Notes: a model not told the origin generated them from the letters alone. A stretch of DNA of 64,000 nucleotides from Bacillus sp. BHET2 (GCF_005938125.1 NZ_VCQN01000003.1:466890-530889); one strand, 5' to 3'. Shown: positions 25,289 to 34,355, numbered from the stretch's first letter. A program made the numbers and translations.

Positions 25289-25837
25289 ATGAAACGTGAT
25301 ATTCAAATTAAGATCGTGTGGGAGTTTGATGTGAACAAAGAAATGCGGGACGAACTACAATTATTATTATGTGAGTGCTTTGGAGAAGACTATCCTAAGG
25401 AAAGAATCTATTTCAAGCAAAGACCTCACTTTAGAGTCCTGGCCTACAAAGGTAATCATTTGATAGGGCATATTGCATGTGATTATCGAACAATGAATCT
25501 AAATGGTCATCCCATCAACGCATTAAGTCTAATTGATGTTTGTGTATCCGCAGAGATACGTTCAGAGGGAATAGCTTCACAATTATTATCTGAAACAGAT
25601 AAGTTCTGCCAAAATAAGGACATCGATTTTATCGTGTTATTTGCTGATAACCCTGTTGTTTATGAACGAAATGGATTCAAATCAGTTCAAAGCAAATGCA
25701 CATGGTTGAAGATCAATGATGTGAATCTAACCACAAAAGGGATCGGCTGTGAAACAATCAATGAGCTGATGGTGAAATCGGTTGGCGAGAAAAAATGGGA
25801 AGATGGCGAGCTGGATTTATTAGGGTATTTGGGATAA
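25289..25837 (+). CDS. GNAT-family N-acetyltransferase
   Basis: A 182-residue GNAT protein: 'YKGNHLIGHIACDYR', beta-4 'INALSLIDVCVSAEIRSEGIASQLLSETDKF' with the acetyl-CoA loop in variant form (R-S-E-G-I-A), and 'FIVLFADNPVVYERNGFKSV'. The variant loop lacks one Gly of the R-G-x-G-x-[GA] motif. Acceptor unknown. GGAGGAGGG precedes the ATG. A terminator follows. Confidence 0.82.
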   Translation: MKRDIQIKIVWEFDVNKEMRDELQLLLCECFGEDYPKERIYFKQRPHFRVLAYKGNHLIGHIACDYRTMNLNGHPINALSLIDVCVSAEIRSEGIASQLLSETDKFCQNKDIDFIVLFADNPVVYERNGFKSVQSKCTWLKINDVNLTTKGIGCETINELMVKSVGEKKWEDGELDLLGYLG

Positions 25838-25864
25838 GCGGGTTGAGGTAATAAGATGTGATTC

Positions 25865-25898
25865 AAAAAAGGTGTCTGGCTGCCAGATGCCTTTTTTG
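25865..25898 (+). terminator. Terminator after the acetyltransferase gene
   Basis: Stem GGTGTCTGG/CCAGATGCC (two wobble pairs) with AAAAAA before and TTTTTT after. Confidence 0.8.
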
Positions 25899-26064
25899 TC
25901 GTGGTGGAATGGACAATCCAAATGAGTCTGTTCATGTAAAAATTCTATAAAAATATGAAACTAATATTGACATTTGGGGGGTGAAGGGAATAAGATGAAC
26001 ATATAATTTGCGTAAGGGAAACTTTTTAATATAAAGACAATATAATTTACCGGAGGAATGAAAC

Positions 26065-26316
26065 ATGTCCGAAGTCAAGTCAGTGCTTCTTTCAGAATGT
26101 AAGCCTGGGGAACGCGTTCTTATAACATCATTATCATTAGAAGGAACCATGAGAAGAAGATTATTAGATTTAGGATTTGTGAGGGGTTCCGAAGTATATG
26201 TGATCCAAAAAAGTCCTCTGGGAGATCCGATGGCATTCCGGGTGAGTGACACAACGATTGCTTTGAGGAAAGAAGAAAGCTCAAAGATTCATGTTCAGAA
26301 ATTAGGAGGTGCGTAA
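26065..26316 (+). CDS. feoA: Ferrous iron transport protein A
   Basis: An 83-residue SH3-like FeoA: 'PGERVLITSLSLEGTMRRRLLDLGFVRGSEVYVIQKSPLGDPMAFRV' covers the domain. FeoA is a cytosolic partner that stimulates FeoB-driven Fe(II) import. GGAGGAATGAAAC precedes the ATG. It is the first gene of feoA-feoB(N)-feoB(C); its TAA is one base before the feoB(N) ATG. I saw no clear Fur box in the 220 bp upstream. Confidence 0.92.
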   Translation: MSEVKSVLLSECKPGERVLITSLSLEGTMRRRLLDLGFVRGSEVYVIQKSPLGDPMAFRVSDTTIALRKEESSKIHVQKLGGA

Positions 26317-26317
26317 A

Positions 26318-27043
26318 ATGAGTTCATACAGGATTGCTCTTGCCGGAAATCCGAATACAGGAAAAAGCACGTTATTCAATCTATTGACGGGTTTGCGCCA
26401 GCATACAGGAAATTGGCCTGGTAAGACGGTTATACACGCGGAAGGTGAGTTCAAACACAATGATACGGATTTCACGATTGTCGATTTACCTGGTACGTAC
26501 TCTCTTTATTCCAACTCAACCGATGAAGAAGTAGCACGGGATTACATTGTCTTTGATAAACCGGATGTGACACTTGTTGTACTGGATGCCACTTCATTGG
26601 AAAGAAATATGAACCTTGCACTTCAAGTAATGGAAATGACAGATCGGGTCATCGTAGCCTTGAATTTAATGGATGAAGCAAAGAAAAAGGGAATCGAAGT
26701 GAATAGTGAATTGCTTAGCAAGAAGCTTGGGGTTCCTGTTGTGAAGATATCAGCAAGAAATAATACGGGAATCAAGGAACTATTGGATGTAGTTCATGAA
26801 ATGTCAAAGGGAAATGTACCAACGGATCCATATCGTATGACGTATTCAGATGAAATCGAAACAAAGATTGAAGAACTGGCACCTAAGGTAAGGCAGATGA
26901 TTGGTGATGAGTTTCCGATTCGATGGATTTCCTTGCGTTTATTAGATGGAGATGAAAGTATTCTCAACTCGTTGAATGATTACTTTCAAAAGGAACGAAA
27001 GAGAGGAGGATATTCCAATGTCTCAATCAATGCAACCACATGA
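26318..27043 (+). CDS. feoB: FeoB N-terminal GTPase half (split gene)
   Basis: A 241-residue protein equal to the G domain and helical GDI-like region of FeoB: G1 'GNPNTGKSTLFN', G2/switch I 'TGNWPGKTV', G3 'DLPGTYSL', G4 'NLMDEA', G5 'SARNNTG'. It ends before any membrane helix. A separate gene for the permease half starts inside its last codons in another frame, with its own ribosome site. Both halves keep all key motifs and normal codon use, so this looks like a stable gene split rather than recent damage. ATG at 26318 with AGGAGGT. Confidence 0.9.
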   Translation: MSSYRIALAGNPNTGKSTLFNLLTGLRQHTGNWPGKTVIHAEGEFKHNDTDFTIVDLPGTYSLYSNSTDEEVARDYIVFDKPDVTLVVLDATSLERNMNLALQVMEMTDRVIVALNLMDEAKKKGIEVNSELLSKKLGVPVVKISARNNTGIKELLDVVHEMSKGNVPTDPYRMTYSDEIETKIEELAPKVRQMIGDEFPIRWISLRLLDGDESILNSLNDYFQKERKRGGYSNVSINATT

Positions 27044-28421
27044 GGGAGATCAATCCCTGGCTCATTTGTTCAATCATGCAAAAGGGATGTCGAGTGCCAA
27101 TCTCCGGGATGAGATTGTAGAAAACATTTATTCAACGAGCAGAGGAATCTGCAAAGAAGCTGTAAAGTACAAAAGCAAAGAGCGAATCCATTCGGAAAAA
27201 CTTGATAAAGTGTTAACTTCCCCGATTTGGGGATTCCCGATCATGCTTGCGATGCTTGGAGCCGTCTTCTATCTGACCATAGCAGGTGCGAATGTTCCAT
27301 CTAGCATGCTTGCTCAAGGATTCGCATGGCTGGAAGGGCAACTGACCCTGCTCTTCGCCGCCATGAATGCACCTGAGTGGCTGCATGGAGTACTGGTTCT
27401 CGGTTTCTTCAGGGGAACGGGCTGGGTAATCAGTGTTATGCTTCCTCCTATGGCCATATTCTTTCCAGCATTTGCACTACTTGAGAACTACGGATATTTA
27501 CCGAGGGTGGCATTTAACATGGATCGCCTCTTTAAGAAAGCAGGCGGCCACGGTAAACAGTCATTGACGATGGCCATGGGATTCGGCTGTAACGCAGCAG
27601 CTATCATGTCTACTCGAATTATAGAATCGCCAAGAGAACGGATGCTGGCCATTCTTACGAATAACTTTGTTCCGTGTAATGGAAGATGGCCGACGCTTAT
27701 CTTACTGGCTTCGCTATTTATGGCAGCAGGATATGCTGGTGGTATGGCTTCCCTTGTGACAGCAGGAACTGTTATGTCAATGGTGTTGATCGGGATTGTT
27801 GTAACCATTAGCGTTTCATGGGTGCTGTCCAAAACAGCACTTAAAGGAGTACCGACTCATTATACACTTGAGTTACCACCTTACCGTCGTCCGAAAATCT
27901 GGAATACGGTATTACGCTCTAGTATTGATAAGTCTTGGTATGTGTTAAAGAGAGCCGTGATTGTTGCCGCACCTGCATCGATCATCACGTGGATCATCGC
28001 CAATATTTTCATAGGCGACACGAGCATTCTCATGCATTTTGTCAATTTCCTTGATCCATTTGGGCAGGCTCTTGGAATGGATGGCTTCATCATGGCAGCC
28101 TTTATCATCGGGCTCCCTGCCAATGAAATTGTCGTCCCCATCTTAATCATGGCGTATCTCTCTCAAGGAGCTATGTTGGAGCTTGATGATTTAACAGAAT
28201 TAAAGGCGGTTTTCGTCAGCCACGGATGGACTTGGTTAACGGCACTGAATATGATGCTATTTTCGTTACTTCACTTCCCATGCGGAACGACCCTTGTGAA
28301 TATTTACAAGGAAACGAAAAGCAAGAAATGGACGTTCCTGGCGTTTGCGATTCCAACTGCAATTGCCATCGGAGTTACATTCTTAGTAGCGACTATTGTG
28401 AAAGCAATGGGTTGGGTGTAA
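27018..28421 (+). CDS. feoB: FeoB permease half (nucleoside-recognition/Gate domains)
   Basis: A 467-residue membrane protein with eight to ten helices and two Gate domains. Landmarks: 'TSPIWGFPIMLAMLGAVFYL', 'GFGCNAAAIMSTRIIESPRERMLAILTNNFVPCNGRWPTL' and 'IIGLPANEIVVPILIMAY'. These form the Fe(II) channel that the GTPase half regulates. The ATG at 27018 overlaps the GTPase gene by 26 bp in a different frame, with GAGAGGAGGA ahead, so translation is likely coupled and both halves are made together. No feoC gene follows; a strong terminator does. Confidence 0.9.
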   Translation: MSQSMQPHEGDQSLAHLFNHAKGMSSANLRDEIVENIYSTSRGICKEAVKYKSKERIHSEKLDKVLTSPIWGFPIMLAMLGAVFYLTIAGANVPSSMLAQGFAWLEGQLTLLFAAMNAPEWLHGVLVLGFFRGTGWVISVMLPPMAIFFPAFALLENYGYLPRVAFNMDRLFKKAGGHGKQSLTMAMGFGCNAAAIMSTRIIESPRERMLAILTNNFVPCNGRWPTLILLASLFMAAGYAGGMASLVTAGTVMSMVLIGIVVTISVSWVLSKTALKGVPTHYTLELPPYRRPKIWNTVLRSSIDKSWYVLKRAVIVAAPASIITWIIANIFIGDTSILMHFVNFLDPFGQALGMDGFIMAAFIIGLPANEIVVPILIMAYLSQGAMLELDDLTELKAVFVSHGWTWLTALNMMLFSLLHFPCGTTLVNIYKETKSKKWTFLAFAIPTAIAIGVTFLVATIVKAMGWV

Positions 28422-28437
28422 ATACAGATTCAGAAAG

Positions 28438-28472
28438 CAAACCCTCTTTTAAAAGGGGGTTTGTTTTTTTTA
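28438..28472 (+). terminator. Terminator of the feo operon
   Basis: Arms CAAACCCTCTTTT (28438-28450) and AAAAGGGGGTTTG (28451-28463), one wobble pair, then an eight-T tail. Confidence 0.9.
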
Positions 28473-28544
28473 TATAACTGAAAGGTCCTATAAAAAGTGT
28501 TACGATAAAGACAATAAGAAGTAGATGTATTGAAGGAGTAAACG

Positions 28545-29153
28545 ATGAAAGAATACTATTATGATAAATTATTGAACATAAAAACGCGGCAGAATCAAAT
28601 AGGATTCCATCGATCATTTCACTATCATCGCTACGAACCTACTCCATATGTTGCACTCGAGGAATTATTTCAACAATATAAGTTGAAGAGCAGTGACCGG
28701 GTGGTTGATTTTGGTTGTGGGAAAGGTCGATTGAATTTTTTCATTCATCATCTTTTTCAATCGACCGCGATCGGGGTGGAGATGAACGACGAGTTTTATG
28801 ATGAAGCCATGGAGAACCTGACAAACTATCGTCAAAAAGCGAAAGTTCTAGGAGGAACTATTTCTTTCGAACATTGCCTGGCAGAGGAATATGCTGTTCA
28901 TCGGAAGGATAACCGCTTCTATTTTTTTAATCCGTTTTCTGTTCAAATTTTCATGAAGATCCTCAATAACATTCTCCTTTCGGTCGAAACCTTTCCACGT
29001 GACATTGAGATATTACTCTATTACAGCTCTGATGACTATGTTCATTATTTGGAGGATCACCCTTTATTTGAATTGAAAAAAGAGATCCATTTGTCTGGAG
29101 AATATGAACAGAATGAGTACGAGCGATTTTTGGTGTATGGGTTGATGTATTGA
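28545..29153 (+). CDS. Class I SAM-dependent methyltransferase
   Basis: A 202-residue Rossmann methyltransferase. Motif I is 'DRVVDFGCGKGRLNFFIHHLF', followed by the acidic 'GVEMNDEFYDEAMENL'. Motif IV is atypical, 'RFYFFNPFSVQIF', where N-P-F recalls the NPP(Y/F) of amino-methylating enzymes. The substrate is unknown. Start with GAAGGAG. Monocistronic between the feo operon and the ketopantoate-reductase-like gene. Confidence 0.82.
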   Translation: MKEYYYDKLLNIKTRQNQIGFHRSFHYHRYEPTPYVALEELFQQYKLKSSDRVVDFGCGKGRLNFFIHHLFQSTAIGVEMNDEFYDEAMENLTNYRQKAKVLGGTISFEHCLAEEYAVHRKDNRFYFFNPFSVQIFMKILNNILLSVETFPRDIEILLYYSSDDYVHYLEDHPLFELKKEIHLSGEYEQNEYERFLVYGLMY

Positions 29154-29246
29154 GAAAAAAGAAAAACAGTCAGAATTTTTGATTTATACGCGTTCATATT
29201 GGAGAATAGGGATAGAAGATCCAGAAAAGAAGAGGAGGCGGATGAA

Positions 29247-30164
29247 TTGAGAATTTTAGTTGTAGGTGCAGGTGCTGTTGGAGGTTACTTCGGAGGTAGG
29301 TTGATAGAGAAGGGTGAAGATGTCACTTTTCTTGTTCGGGAAAAAAGAGAGCATCAGCTGAAAGAACATGGATTACATATCGAAAGCATCCATGGCGATT
29401 TTCAATGTATGCCGCAAACCTTGAGAGCAGAAGAAAAAGCAGAGCCTTTTGATGCCATTATTCTATCAACCAAGGCTTATCATCTTACAGGAGCAATCGA
29501 AAGTCTTCACTCCTTTGTTGGAGAGCATACGATGATCCTCCCGTTATTAAACGGAATGTCCCACGTAGATGACTTGATAGAAGCCTTCGGTGAAGAAAAG
29601 GTAATAGGTGGCCTTTGCTTTGTCGAGTCGACGTTGGACGAAAAAGGAAACGTCATTCAGACAAGTCCTATTCATGATCTTGTGTTTGGGGAGAGAAGTG
29701 GCGAACGAACAGAAAGAATCATGAGCCTTGAACAGGCATTTTCAGGAACGAAAGCAAACTTCCGATTATCAGACACCATCGAGCAGGATATGTGGCATAA
29801 ATATTTATTCATCACTACATTATCAGGTGTCACGTCCCTCCACCGTGCACCGATTGGTCCGATTAGAGAAACCACGGATGGAGCAGACAGAATCAAAGCG
29901 GTCCTTTCACAAGCAGCAACAATCATGAGGAATATTGAGGCGCCTCTCGCTGAAAATATTGAAAGCGCTCAATACGATAAAATCAGCCAAATGGGATATA
30001 GTATGAAATCTTCCTTACAGCGTGATATGGAAAAAAATCTTGCCGTGGAAGCCGATCATTTATACGGCTATTTATTGGAGGCAGCCGAAAAACAGCAGGT
30101 AAAAGCTCCTGATTTGGGCTTGATTTATGGAAATTTAAAAATTTATGAGATTGCCAATAAATAA
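29247..30164 (+). CDS. Ketopantoate reductase family protein (PanE/ApbA)
   Basis: A 305-residue two-domain reductase. The NADPH motif 'ILVVGAGAVGGYFGGRLIEKG' opens the chain; mid-protein 'STKAYHLTGAIESL' and 'LPLLNGMSHVDDL', and the C-terminal domain 'YDKISQMGYSMKSSLQRDMEKN', match PanE. The reaction would be 2-dehydropantoate to pantoate with NADPH; paralogues of unknown substrate are common in Bacillus. I start at the TTG at 29247 because GAGGAGG is 8 nt upstream and the Rossmann strand begins right there; the open frame extends to 29199. Confidence 0.82.
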   Translation: MRILVVGAGAVGGYFGGRLIEKGEDVTFLVREKREHQLKEHGLHIESIHGDFQCMPQTLRAEEKAEPFDAIILSTKAYHLTGAIESLHSFVGEHTMILPLLNGMSHVDDLIEAFGEEKVIGGLCFVESTLDEKGNVIQTSPIHDLVFGERSGERTERIMSLEQAFSGTKANFRLSDTIEQDMWHKYLFITTLSGVTSLHRAPIGPIRETTDGADRIKAVLSQAATIMRNIEAPLAENIESAQYDKISQMGYSMKSSLQRDMEKNLAVEADHLYGYLLEAAEKQQVKAPDLGLIYGNLKIYEIANK

Positions 30165-30173
30165 GAATGAAGG

Positions 30174-30211
30174 ACATCAAATGCCTGTGAAGGGTGTTTG
30201 GTGTTTTTTTT
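30174..30211 (+). terminator. Terminator after the ketopantoate-reductase-like gene
   Basis: Arms ACATCAAATGCC (30174-30185) and GGTGTTTGGTGT (30193-30204) with wobble pairs, followed by T7. Confidence 0.8.
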
Positions 30212-30358
30212 GTTCAGCTGTTCATTATTTCGGGAAAATCAGTAGCTGATTCAGCTAGAATCCCCATGACAAAGACTTCTTCTGAAAAAATGGAAACCAT
30301 TCCCCAAAATGAAACGTATATAACACTATAAACCAGCCAATCCGAAAAGGAGGACTAC

Positions 30359-30523
30359 ATGAACAAACTAATCGGAATAAGCGCACTGCTCGTACTCATC
30401 GCAACCATCACCATCTGGCTCACAACCAACGCCACCAACGCTCTCACACTACTGGCAGCTTACGGAATCATCCTATCCTTCCTCGTCTACTTTTCATTCT
30501 TTAGTATCAAGAAACGCCAATAA
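30359..30523 (+). CDS. 54-residue two-helix membrane protein
   Basis: A short gene: ATG with AAAGGAGGA 5 nt upstream, then 54 residues forming two membrane helices ('LIGISALLVLIATITIWL' and 'LTLLAAYGIILSFLVYFSFF') separated by 'TTNATNA', ending 'SIKKRQ'. No family recognised. The strong ribosome site and the repeat 3 nt after its stop, a position shared by all copies of that repeat, support it being real. Confidence 0.7.
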   Translation: MNKLIGISALLVLIATITIWLTTNATNALTLLAAYGIILSFLVYFSFFSIKKRQ

Positions 30524-30525
30524 AA

Positions 30526-30602
30526 GAGGGACGGACCTCCACCCACCCCATGTACCTAATCAGAACGTTGATTTAACAGCACATCGGAAAGGTCCGTCCC
30601 TC
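30526..30602. repeat. GGGACGGACCT palindromic repeat, copy 6 (long loop)
   Basis: Arms GAGGGACGGACCT (30526-30538) and AGGTCCGTCCCTC (30590-30602) enclose 51 nt without obvious pairing. Starts 3 nt after the stop of the 54-residue protein. Only the 13-bp core is kept. Confidence 0.88.
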
Positions 30603-30665
30603 CTAAATGTTTGCGAGAGTGTCTGTTTATAGTCAGGATTTTATGATGGACTATGTTCTACGCAA

Positions 30666-31832
30666 TTATCTTAATCCGGGGACGGGAGTGATGGACCCTA
30701 ATATGACGGGCTTACTTGCTCCGGTTGCTCTTGGGACATTACCCGGATTACTATGAAGTGTTTCGTTTGCAAGGAGGGCAAAGGCAATCGCTTCTTTCGC
30801 ATCTGAAGAATAACCGATGTCTTCCTGGATGAGAACCGTTAACTCTGGCAAGAGCTCCCGGATCATTCGTAGAAGCGTCTCATTATAGCTCCCGCCGCCG
30901 CCAACGATGACTTCATTCACGACGTGCTCAGGCAAAATGAATCGCTTGTAAGCATCGGCAATGGTAAGTGCTGTGAAGTGAGTGGCAGTCGCGATTAAGT
31001 CTTCTTTTGGAAGATGCCCAAACTCCTCGAGGATCCGATTCACGAATACCTCACCAAACAACTCCCGACCAGTGGATTTAGGAGGAACCTTGAGGAAGAA
31101 ATCCTTCTCCCAATCCATCCATTTCTGTGCGACCTGTTTGTGAACCGTTCCTTTCCCGGCAATCGTCCCATCCTCGTCATAGGAACGTTCAAATAGCCTT
31201 TCGCATAGCCCGTCGATTACCATATTTCCGGGTCCGGTATCGAATGCGGACACATCTTCAAGGGAACAGTCCTTTGGAAGAATCGATACGTTTCCGATAC
31301 CGCCGATATTCTGAAGGAGTCTCCCCGTACCTTTTTTCCGATAGAGAAGGTATTCTGTATAAGGGACAAGGGGGGCGCCTTCACCGCCGGCAGCCATGTC
31401 CATGGAACGGAAATTCGATACAACTTGTGTATTGGTACGATAAGCGATCACGCTCGGCTCACCGATTTGAAGGGTGGACGGTACCGAATCTTCCGTACGG
31501 AAAGGCTGATGATAGACCGTTTGGCCATGAGATCCGATAAAGCTGAGTTCCTCAACTGAAATATCTGCCTCCTTGCAAACCTGCAAAACAGCATCAGCAT
31601 ATGCGTCTCCCAGCTCAAAATGCAAGCTGGATAGTAGGGGAGTGGAAGAAGCGGTGAGGCTCATCACGTCAAATATTTTCTCCTTCACCTTCTGAGGGAA
31701 GGGGGTTGACGAATAATGTACTAGCTCTACAATTGTACCCGTGCCTGCTCCTTCAATCGATACCAGTGCAGCATCCACTCCATCGACTGACGTTCCCGAC
31801 ATCAATCCGACAGCTAAGCGCTTATTCATCAT
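30666..31832 (-). CDS. anmK: 1,6-anhydro-N-acetylmuramic acid kinase
   Basis: A 388-residue AnmK: 'VGLMSGTSVDGVDAALVSIEG' is the family's N-terminal ATP loop, 'GSHGQTVYHQP', 'DTGPGNMVIDGL' and 'VIVGGGGSYNETLLRMI' complete the fold. It hydrolyses and phosphorylates anhydro-MurNAc to MurNAc-6-phosphate, a peptidoglycan-recycling step. Start ATG at 31832 lies inside the end of the upstream kinase gene (11-bp overlap), giving translational coupling. Last gene of the leftward EIIA-MupG-kinase-AnmK operon. Confidence 0.93.
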   Translation of the reverse strand: MMNKRLAVGLMSGTSVDGVDAALVSIEGAGTGTIVELVHYSSTPFPQKVKEKIFDVMSLTASSTPLLSSLHFELGDAYADAVLQVCKEADISVEELSFIGSHGQTVYHQPFRTEDSVPSTLQIGEPSVIAYRTNTQVVSNFRSMDMAAGGEGAPLVPYTEYLLYRKKGTGRLLQNIGGIGNVSILPKDCSLEDVSAFDTGPGNMVIDGLCERLFERSYDEDGTIAGKGTVHKQVAQKWMDWEKDFFLKVPPKSTGRELFGEVFVNRILEEFGHLPKEDLIATATHFTALTIADAYKRFILPEHVVNEVIVGGGGSYNETLLRMIRELLPELTVLIQEDIGYSSDAKEAIAFALLANETLHSNPGNVPRATGASKPVILGSITPVPGLR

Positions 31833-32739
31833 ATAGCATCCTTCCTTCCTTGATGGCTTCAACAACACCCACTGCGCCAGTGGCAGGGGATGTGGAATCG
31901 ACAATATAGGCCGTGTCTTTAAAACAATCTGAAATTATTTCTTTAAAAACGGATTGTACAACCGGATTATGCTCAAGTACACTGCCTTTTAAGGCGACGA
32001 CCGGTTTTGTTTCAATCTGTAATTTTTCAATTAATGCAATCGTCTGCCTGGCAAGCTGCTCCCCGGCTGTCTTGAATAAATGAATGGCCGCTTCATCACC
32101 AGCCTCAGCTTGCTCGTGAATCACTTTCGCAAGCTGAGCAATTTTTCCTTTAGTAGAAGAATAGATAAATCCTTTAAAATCTTTGGCATCATTTGCTCCA
32201 ATTTCGTTCAGCAGATTACGGGAAAGGGGGGAGATAGGTTTGTGGGAATCGAACTCCCAGGCAATTTGTTTACTTGCTTCGATCGCCAGGGAATAGGCAC
32301 TGCCTTCATCCCCAAGTATATGTCCCCAGCCACCGGTCGTTCCTTCCCGTTTGCCATTTCGTCCATAACAAATCGAGCCCGTCCCCGCAATCGTTATCAC
32401 CCCGCACTGGTTCCCAATCAAACTGAAATAGGCAAGAGTGGCGTCATTTAATAGGATGATGGGTAGTGAGGTCATTCTTTCCAATTCTTTCTTGATTCGA
32501 TGAGCGAGATTACCAGATTCAGCACCTGCCATTCCGATTATAATGTGGGAAACGTCTTCAGAAGAAGAGTGATCAAGACATTGCTGAACCACAGATGAGA
32601 GATTAGTTAATGCCTCATCAAAGGAAACTGTTGGATTTCCGTGTCCGGATAAGCTTTGAAATAGGATGTTCTTCTCTAAATCAAGTACGAGTCCTTGTAT
32701 TTTCGTCCCACCTGCATCGATTCCTATTACTCTAGTCAT
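31822..32739 (-). CDS. N-acetylglucosamine/N-acetylmuramic acid kinase (BadF/BadG/BcrA/BcrD ATPase family)
   Basis: A 305-residue ASKHA sugar kinase. Phosphate-1 loop 'IGIDAGGTKIQGLVLD', phosphate-2 'ITIAGTGSICYGRNG', then 'GGWGHILGDEGSAYSLAIEA' characteristic of NagK/MurK. It phosphorylates GlcNAc, and possibly MurNAc, at O6. It lies between mupG and anmK, overlapping anmK. MurK-like activity on both sugars would suit the cluster, but sequence alone does not decide between NagK and MurK. Confidence 0.88.
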   Translation of the reverse strand: MTRVIGIDAGGTKIQGLVLDLEKNILFQSLSGHGNPTVSFDEALTNLSSVVQQCLDHSSSEDVSHIIIGMAGAESGNLAHRIKKELERMTSLPIILLNDATLAYFSLIGNQCGVITIAGTGSICYGRNGKREGTTGGWGHILGDEGSAYSLAIEASKQIAWEFDSHKPISPLSRNLLNEIGANDAKDFKGFIYSSTKGKIAQLAKVIHEQAEAGDEAAIHLFKTAGEQLARQTIALIEKLQIETKPVVALKGSVLEHNPVVQSVFKEIISDCFKDTAYIVDSTSPATGAVGVVEAIKEGRMLYDE

Positions 32740-32756
32740 CTAAAGAAACCTCCATA

Positions 32757-33845
32757 TTACTTAGATTGAAAGGCGAATTTACCCCATGGCTTAAGATAAT
32801 CCAATAAGAAGATTTCTTCTTCTCGGATACGTCCAACGACATTGGTTTTACCTGAGTTCTCCATATCTTGAATGGCGATTTGAAGCTCTCCCGCATATTG
32901 GGCATATAGGTCGTTCTCGATTATAATGTCTCCGCGCTTAATGTCTACGGTGTTGTGAGGTGAGAATTCCCTTCCGCGGTATTTCACGCGGCTTTGAGTC
33001 GAACGAATCATATAGTCGGACACGTCTCCACGGTAGAAGTGAGGTTCTTCAAATATAATCGTATTTTCTAAATCGGTTGTCGTTTCATGGGTTTCTACTG
33101 TAAAGGTCAGTTTCGATGTGTTCAGTTCGCTTAGCAGCTGCATTTCATGTTCAGAAGCATACGCGTTACTGACGATCACATCATCAATTAATCCGGTGGC
33201 AAAGAGGTGCTTTGCTTGAACATCAATCGGAAGGCTGCGGTGGATCTCTAACGTGGGAAGTCCTTCTGTAACGGGCCAAGGGCCGAATGTTGCATCTGAC
33301 GAAGACACAAAGGCTGCCGTTCTCATGCCGAAGTCTTTAAACTTCTTACTGCATTCGATAAAGAATGGATAAGATAAACCGGAGTAGCGGTGCGGATAGA
33401 AATTATGACAGCCTAATAATTGGTCCTTATTGGGTTGATAGGTCATGATATTGTCGATGTATTTCGTAGCGTTGCTCATGTTCAATTCAATTTTTAAATC
33501 ATAAGGATTGTACGACATCATCGATTCTTCTTGTCCCGTATACCCAAGATCAAGTCGGATACCGTGGGCACCTAAATCGGCAAAGAGGGATAGATCATCA
33601 TAGGATATGTTCAGTTCTTTGAAAATGCGGGGACTGATGTCGGCAATTACTTCCATGTTCTTCTCGCGGGCAAAATTAATCGTTTCTTTAAAGTTCGAGA
33701 TGATCCCGTCTTTGTCCCCTTCGACTGATAGTAAGCAGGTAAACACACGCTTAAATCCGAAAGAAGCGGCTAGTGCCAAATATTCCTTATCTTTCTCTGT
33801 AGTAGAATGGTTTGGATAGATTGAAACGCCTAGTCTTTTACTCAT
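32757..33845 (-). CDS. mupG: MupG-family TIM-barrel 6-phospho-N-acetylmuramidase (DUF871)
   Basis: A 362-residue DUF871 protein: N-terminal TIM barrel ('LGVSIYPNHSTTEKDKEYLALAASFGFKRVFTCLLS', 'EVIADISPRIF', 'GIRLDLGYTGQEESMMS', 'LLGCHNFYPHRYSGLSYPFF') and a C-terminal cyclophilin-like domain from about residue 250. In Staphylococcus aureus MupG splits MurNAc-6-phosphate-GlcNAc taken up by a PTS. GGAGGCATCCC precedes the start. Between EIIA and the amino-sugar kinase in one operon, which supports the same role here. Confidence 0.87.
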   Translation of the reverse strand: MSKRLGVSIYPNHSTTEKDKEYLALAASFGFKRVFTCLLSVEGDKDGIISNFKETINFAREKNMEVIADISPRIFKELNISYDDLSLFADLGAHGIRLDLGYTGQEESMMSYNPYDLKIELNMSNATKYIDNIMTYQPNKDQLLGCHNFYPHRYSGLSYPFFIECSKKFKDFGMRTAAFVSSSDATFGPWPVTEGLPTLEIHRSLPIDVQAKHLFATGLIDDVIVSNAYASEHEMQLLSELNTSKLTFTVETHETTTDLENTIIFEEPHFYRGDVSDYMIRSTQSRVKYRGREFSPHNTVDIKRGDIIIENDLYAQYAGELQIAIQDMENSGKTNVVGRIREEEIFLLDYLKPWGKFAFQSK

Positions 33846-33857
33846 TGGGATGCCTCC

Positions 33858-34196
33858 TTAGTTTGCTTTGGTTTCCAGTGCATGGATTCTTTTTAACATC
33901 GGAATCATCTGTTCAATTAACGAGATTTCACTTATGGAAGTCATTAAGTGGTCCTGTGCATGAATCATGAGAAGGGATTTTTCAAATTCTTCACCGTTGA
34001 TTTCAGCTTGTATCAAGCTTGTTTGTGTTTTATGGGCTTTATTCATTTCTTCATGAGCGGCTTTTAGCATCTCTTCCGCTTCATCGAACTTTCCTTCATG
34101 TGCCTTCGCGAGAGCTTCATACGCCGTACTTTTCGCGTTTCCTCCGTTTGATATGATTTCGAAAATTTCCATTTCTACGTTGCGAACTTCTGACAT
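33858..34196 (-). CDS. PTS lactose/cellobiose-family EIIA
   Basis: A 112-residue three-helix EIIA of the Lac family. The phospho-site is His79 in 'LLMIHAQDHLMTSI'; 'IFEIISNGGNAKSTAYEALAKA' and 'MLKAAHEEMNKAHKTQTSL' are typical. It accepts phosphate from HPr and hands it to EIIB. Unusually it is separated from its EIIB and EIIC, which are encoded on the opposite strand past the shared promoter region, and leads the mupG operon instead. Confidence 0.92.
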   Translation of the reverse strand: MSEVRNVEMEIFEIISNGGNAKSTAYEALAKAHEGKFDEAEEMLKAAHEEMNKAHKTQTSLIQAEINGEEFEKSLLMIHAQDHLMTSISEISLIEQMIPMLKRIHALETKAN

Positions 34197-34277
34197 TGTG
34201 TATTCCTCCCCAATCCTGTTTAGAACAACTTTCTACTATTTTATTAAAATAAAAGTTTAGATATTTTAGAATAATAT

Positions 34278-34306
34278 TGAAATTTAATTTCATTATCGCA
34301 TATAAT
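34278..34306. promoter_or_regulatory. Palindromic operator TGAAATTTAATTTCA over the rpiR promoter
   Basis: A perfect 15-bp palindrome (34278-34292) lies in the 160-bp divergent region between the EIIA and rpiR operons. For the rightward operon TTGAAA (34277-34282), an 18-bp spacer and TATAAT (34301-34306) make a promoter whose -35 the palindrome covers. RpiR proteins bind palindromes of this size (HexR is an example). A near-identical 13-bp core occurs before the GHL10 gene at 42783. Confidence 0.78.
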
Positions 34307-34355
34307 CATATTAAACTGAAAGCCCTTTCAAGACAATCAATTTTTGGAGGTGACC

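Noticed and set aside
25900..26064. Fur box before feoA
   Set aside because: No sequence close to GATAATGATTATC was found; only a weak TTGCGT-16-TATAAA promoter candidate at 26008-26035.
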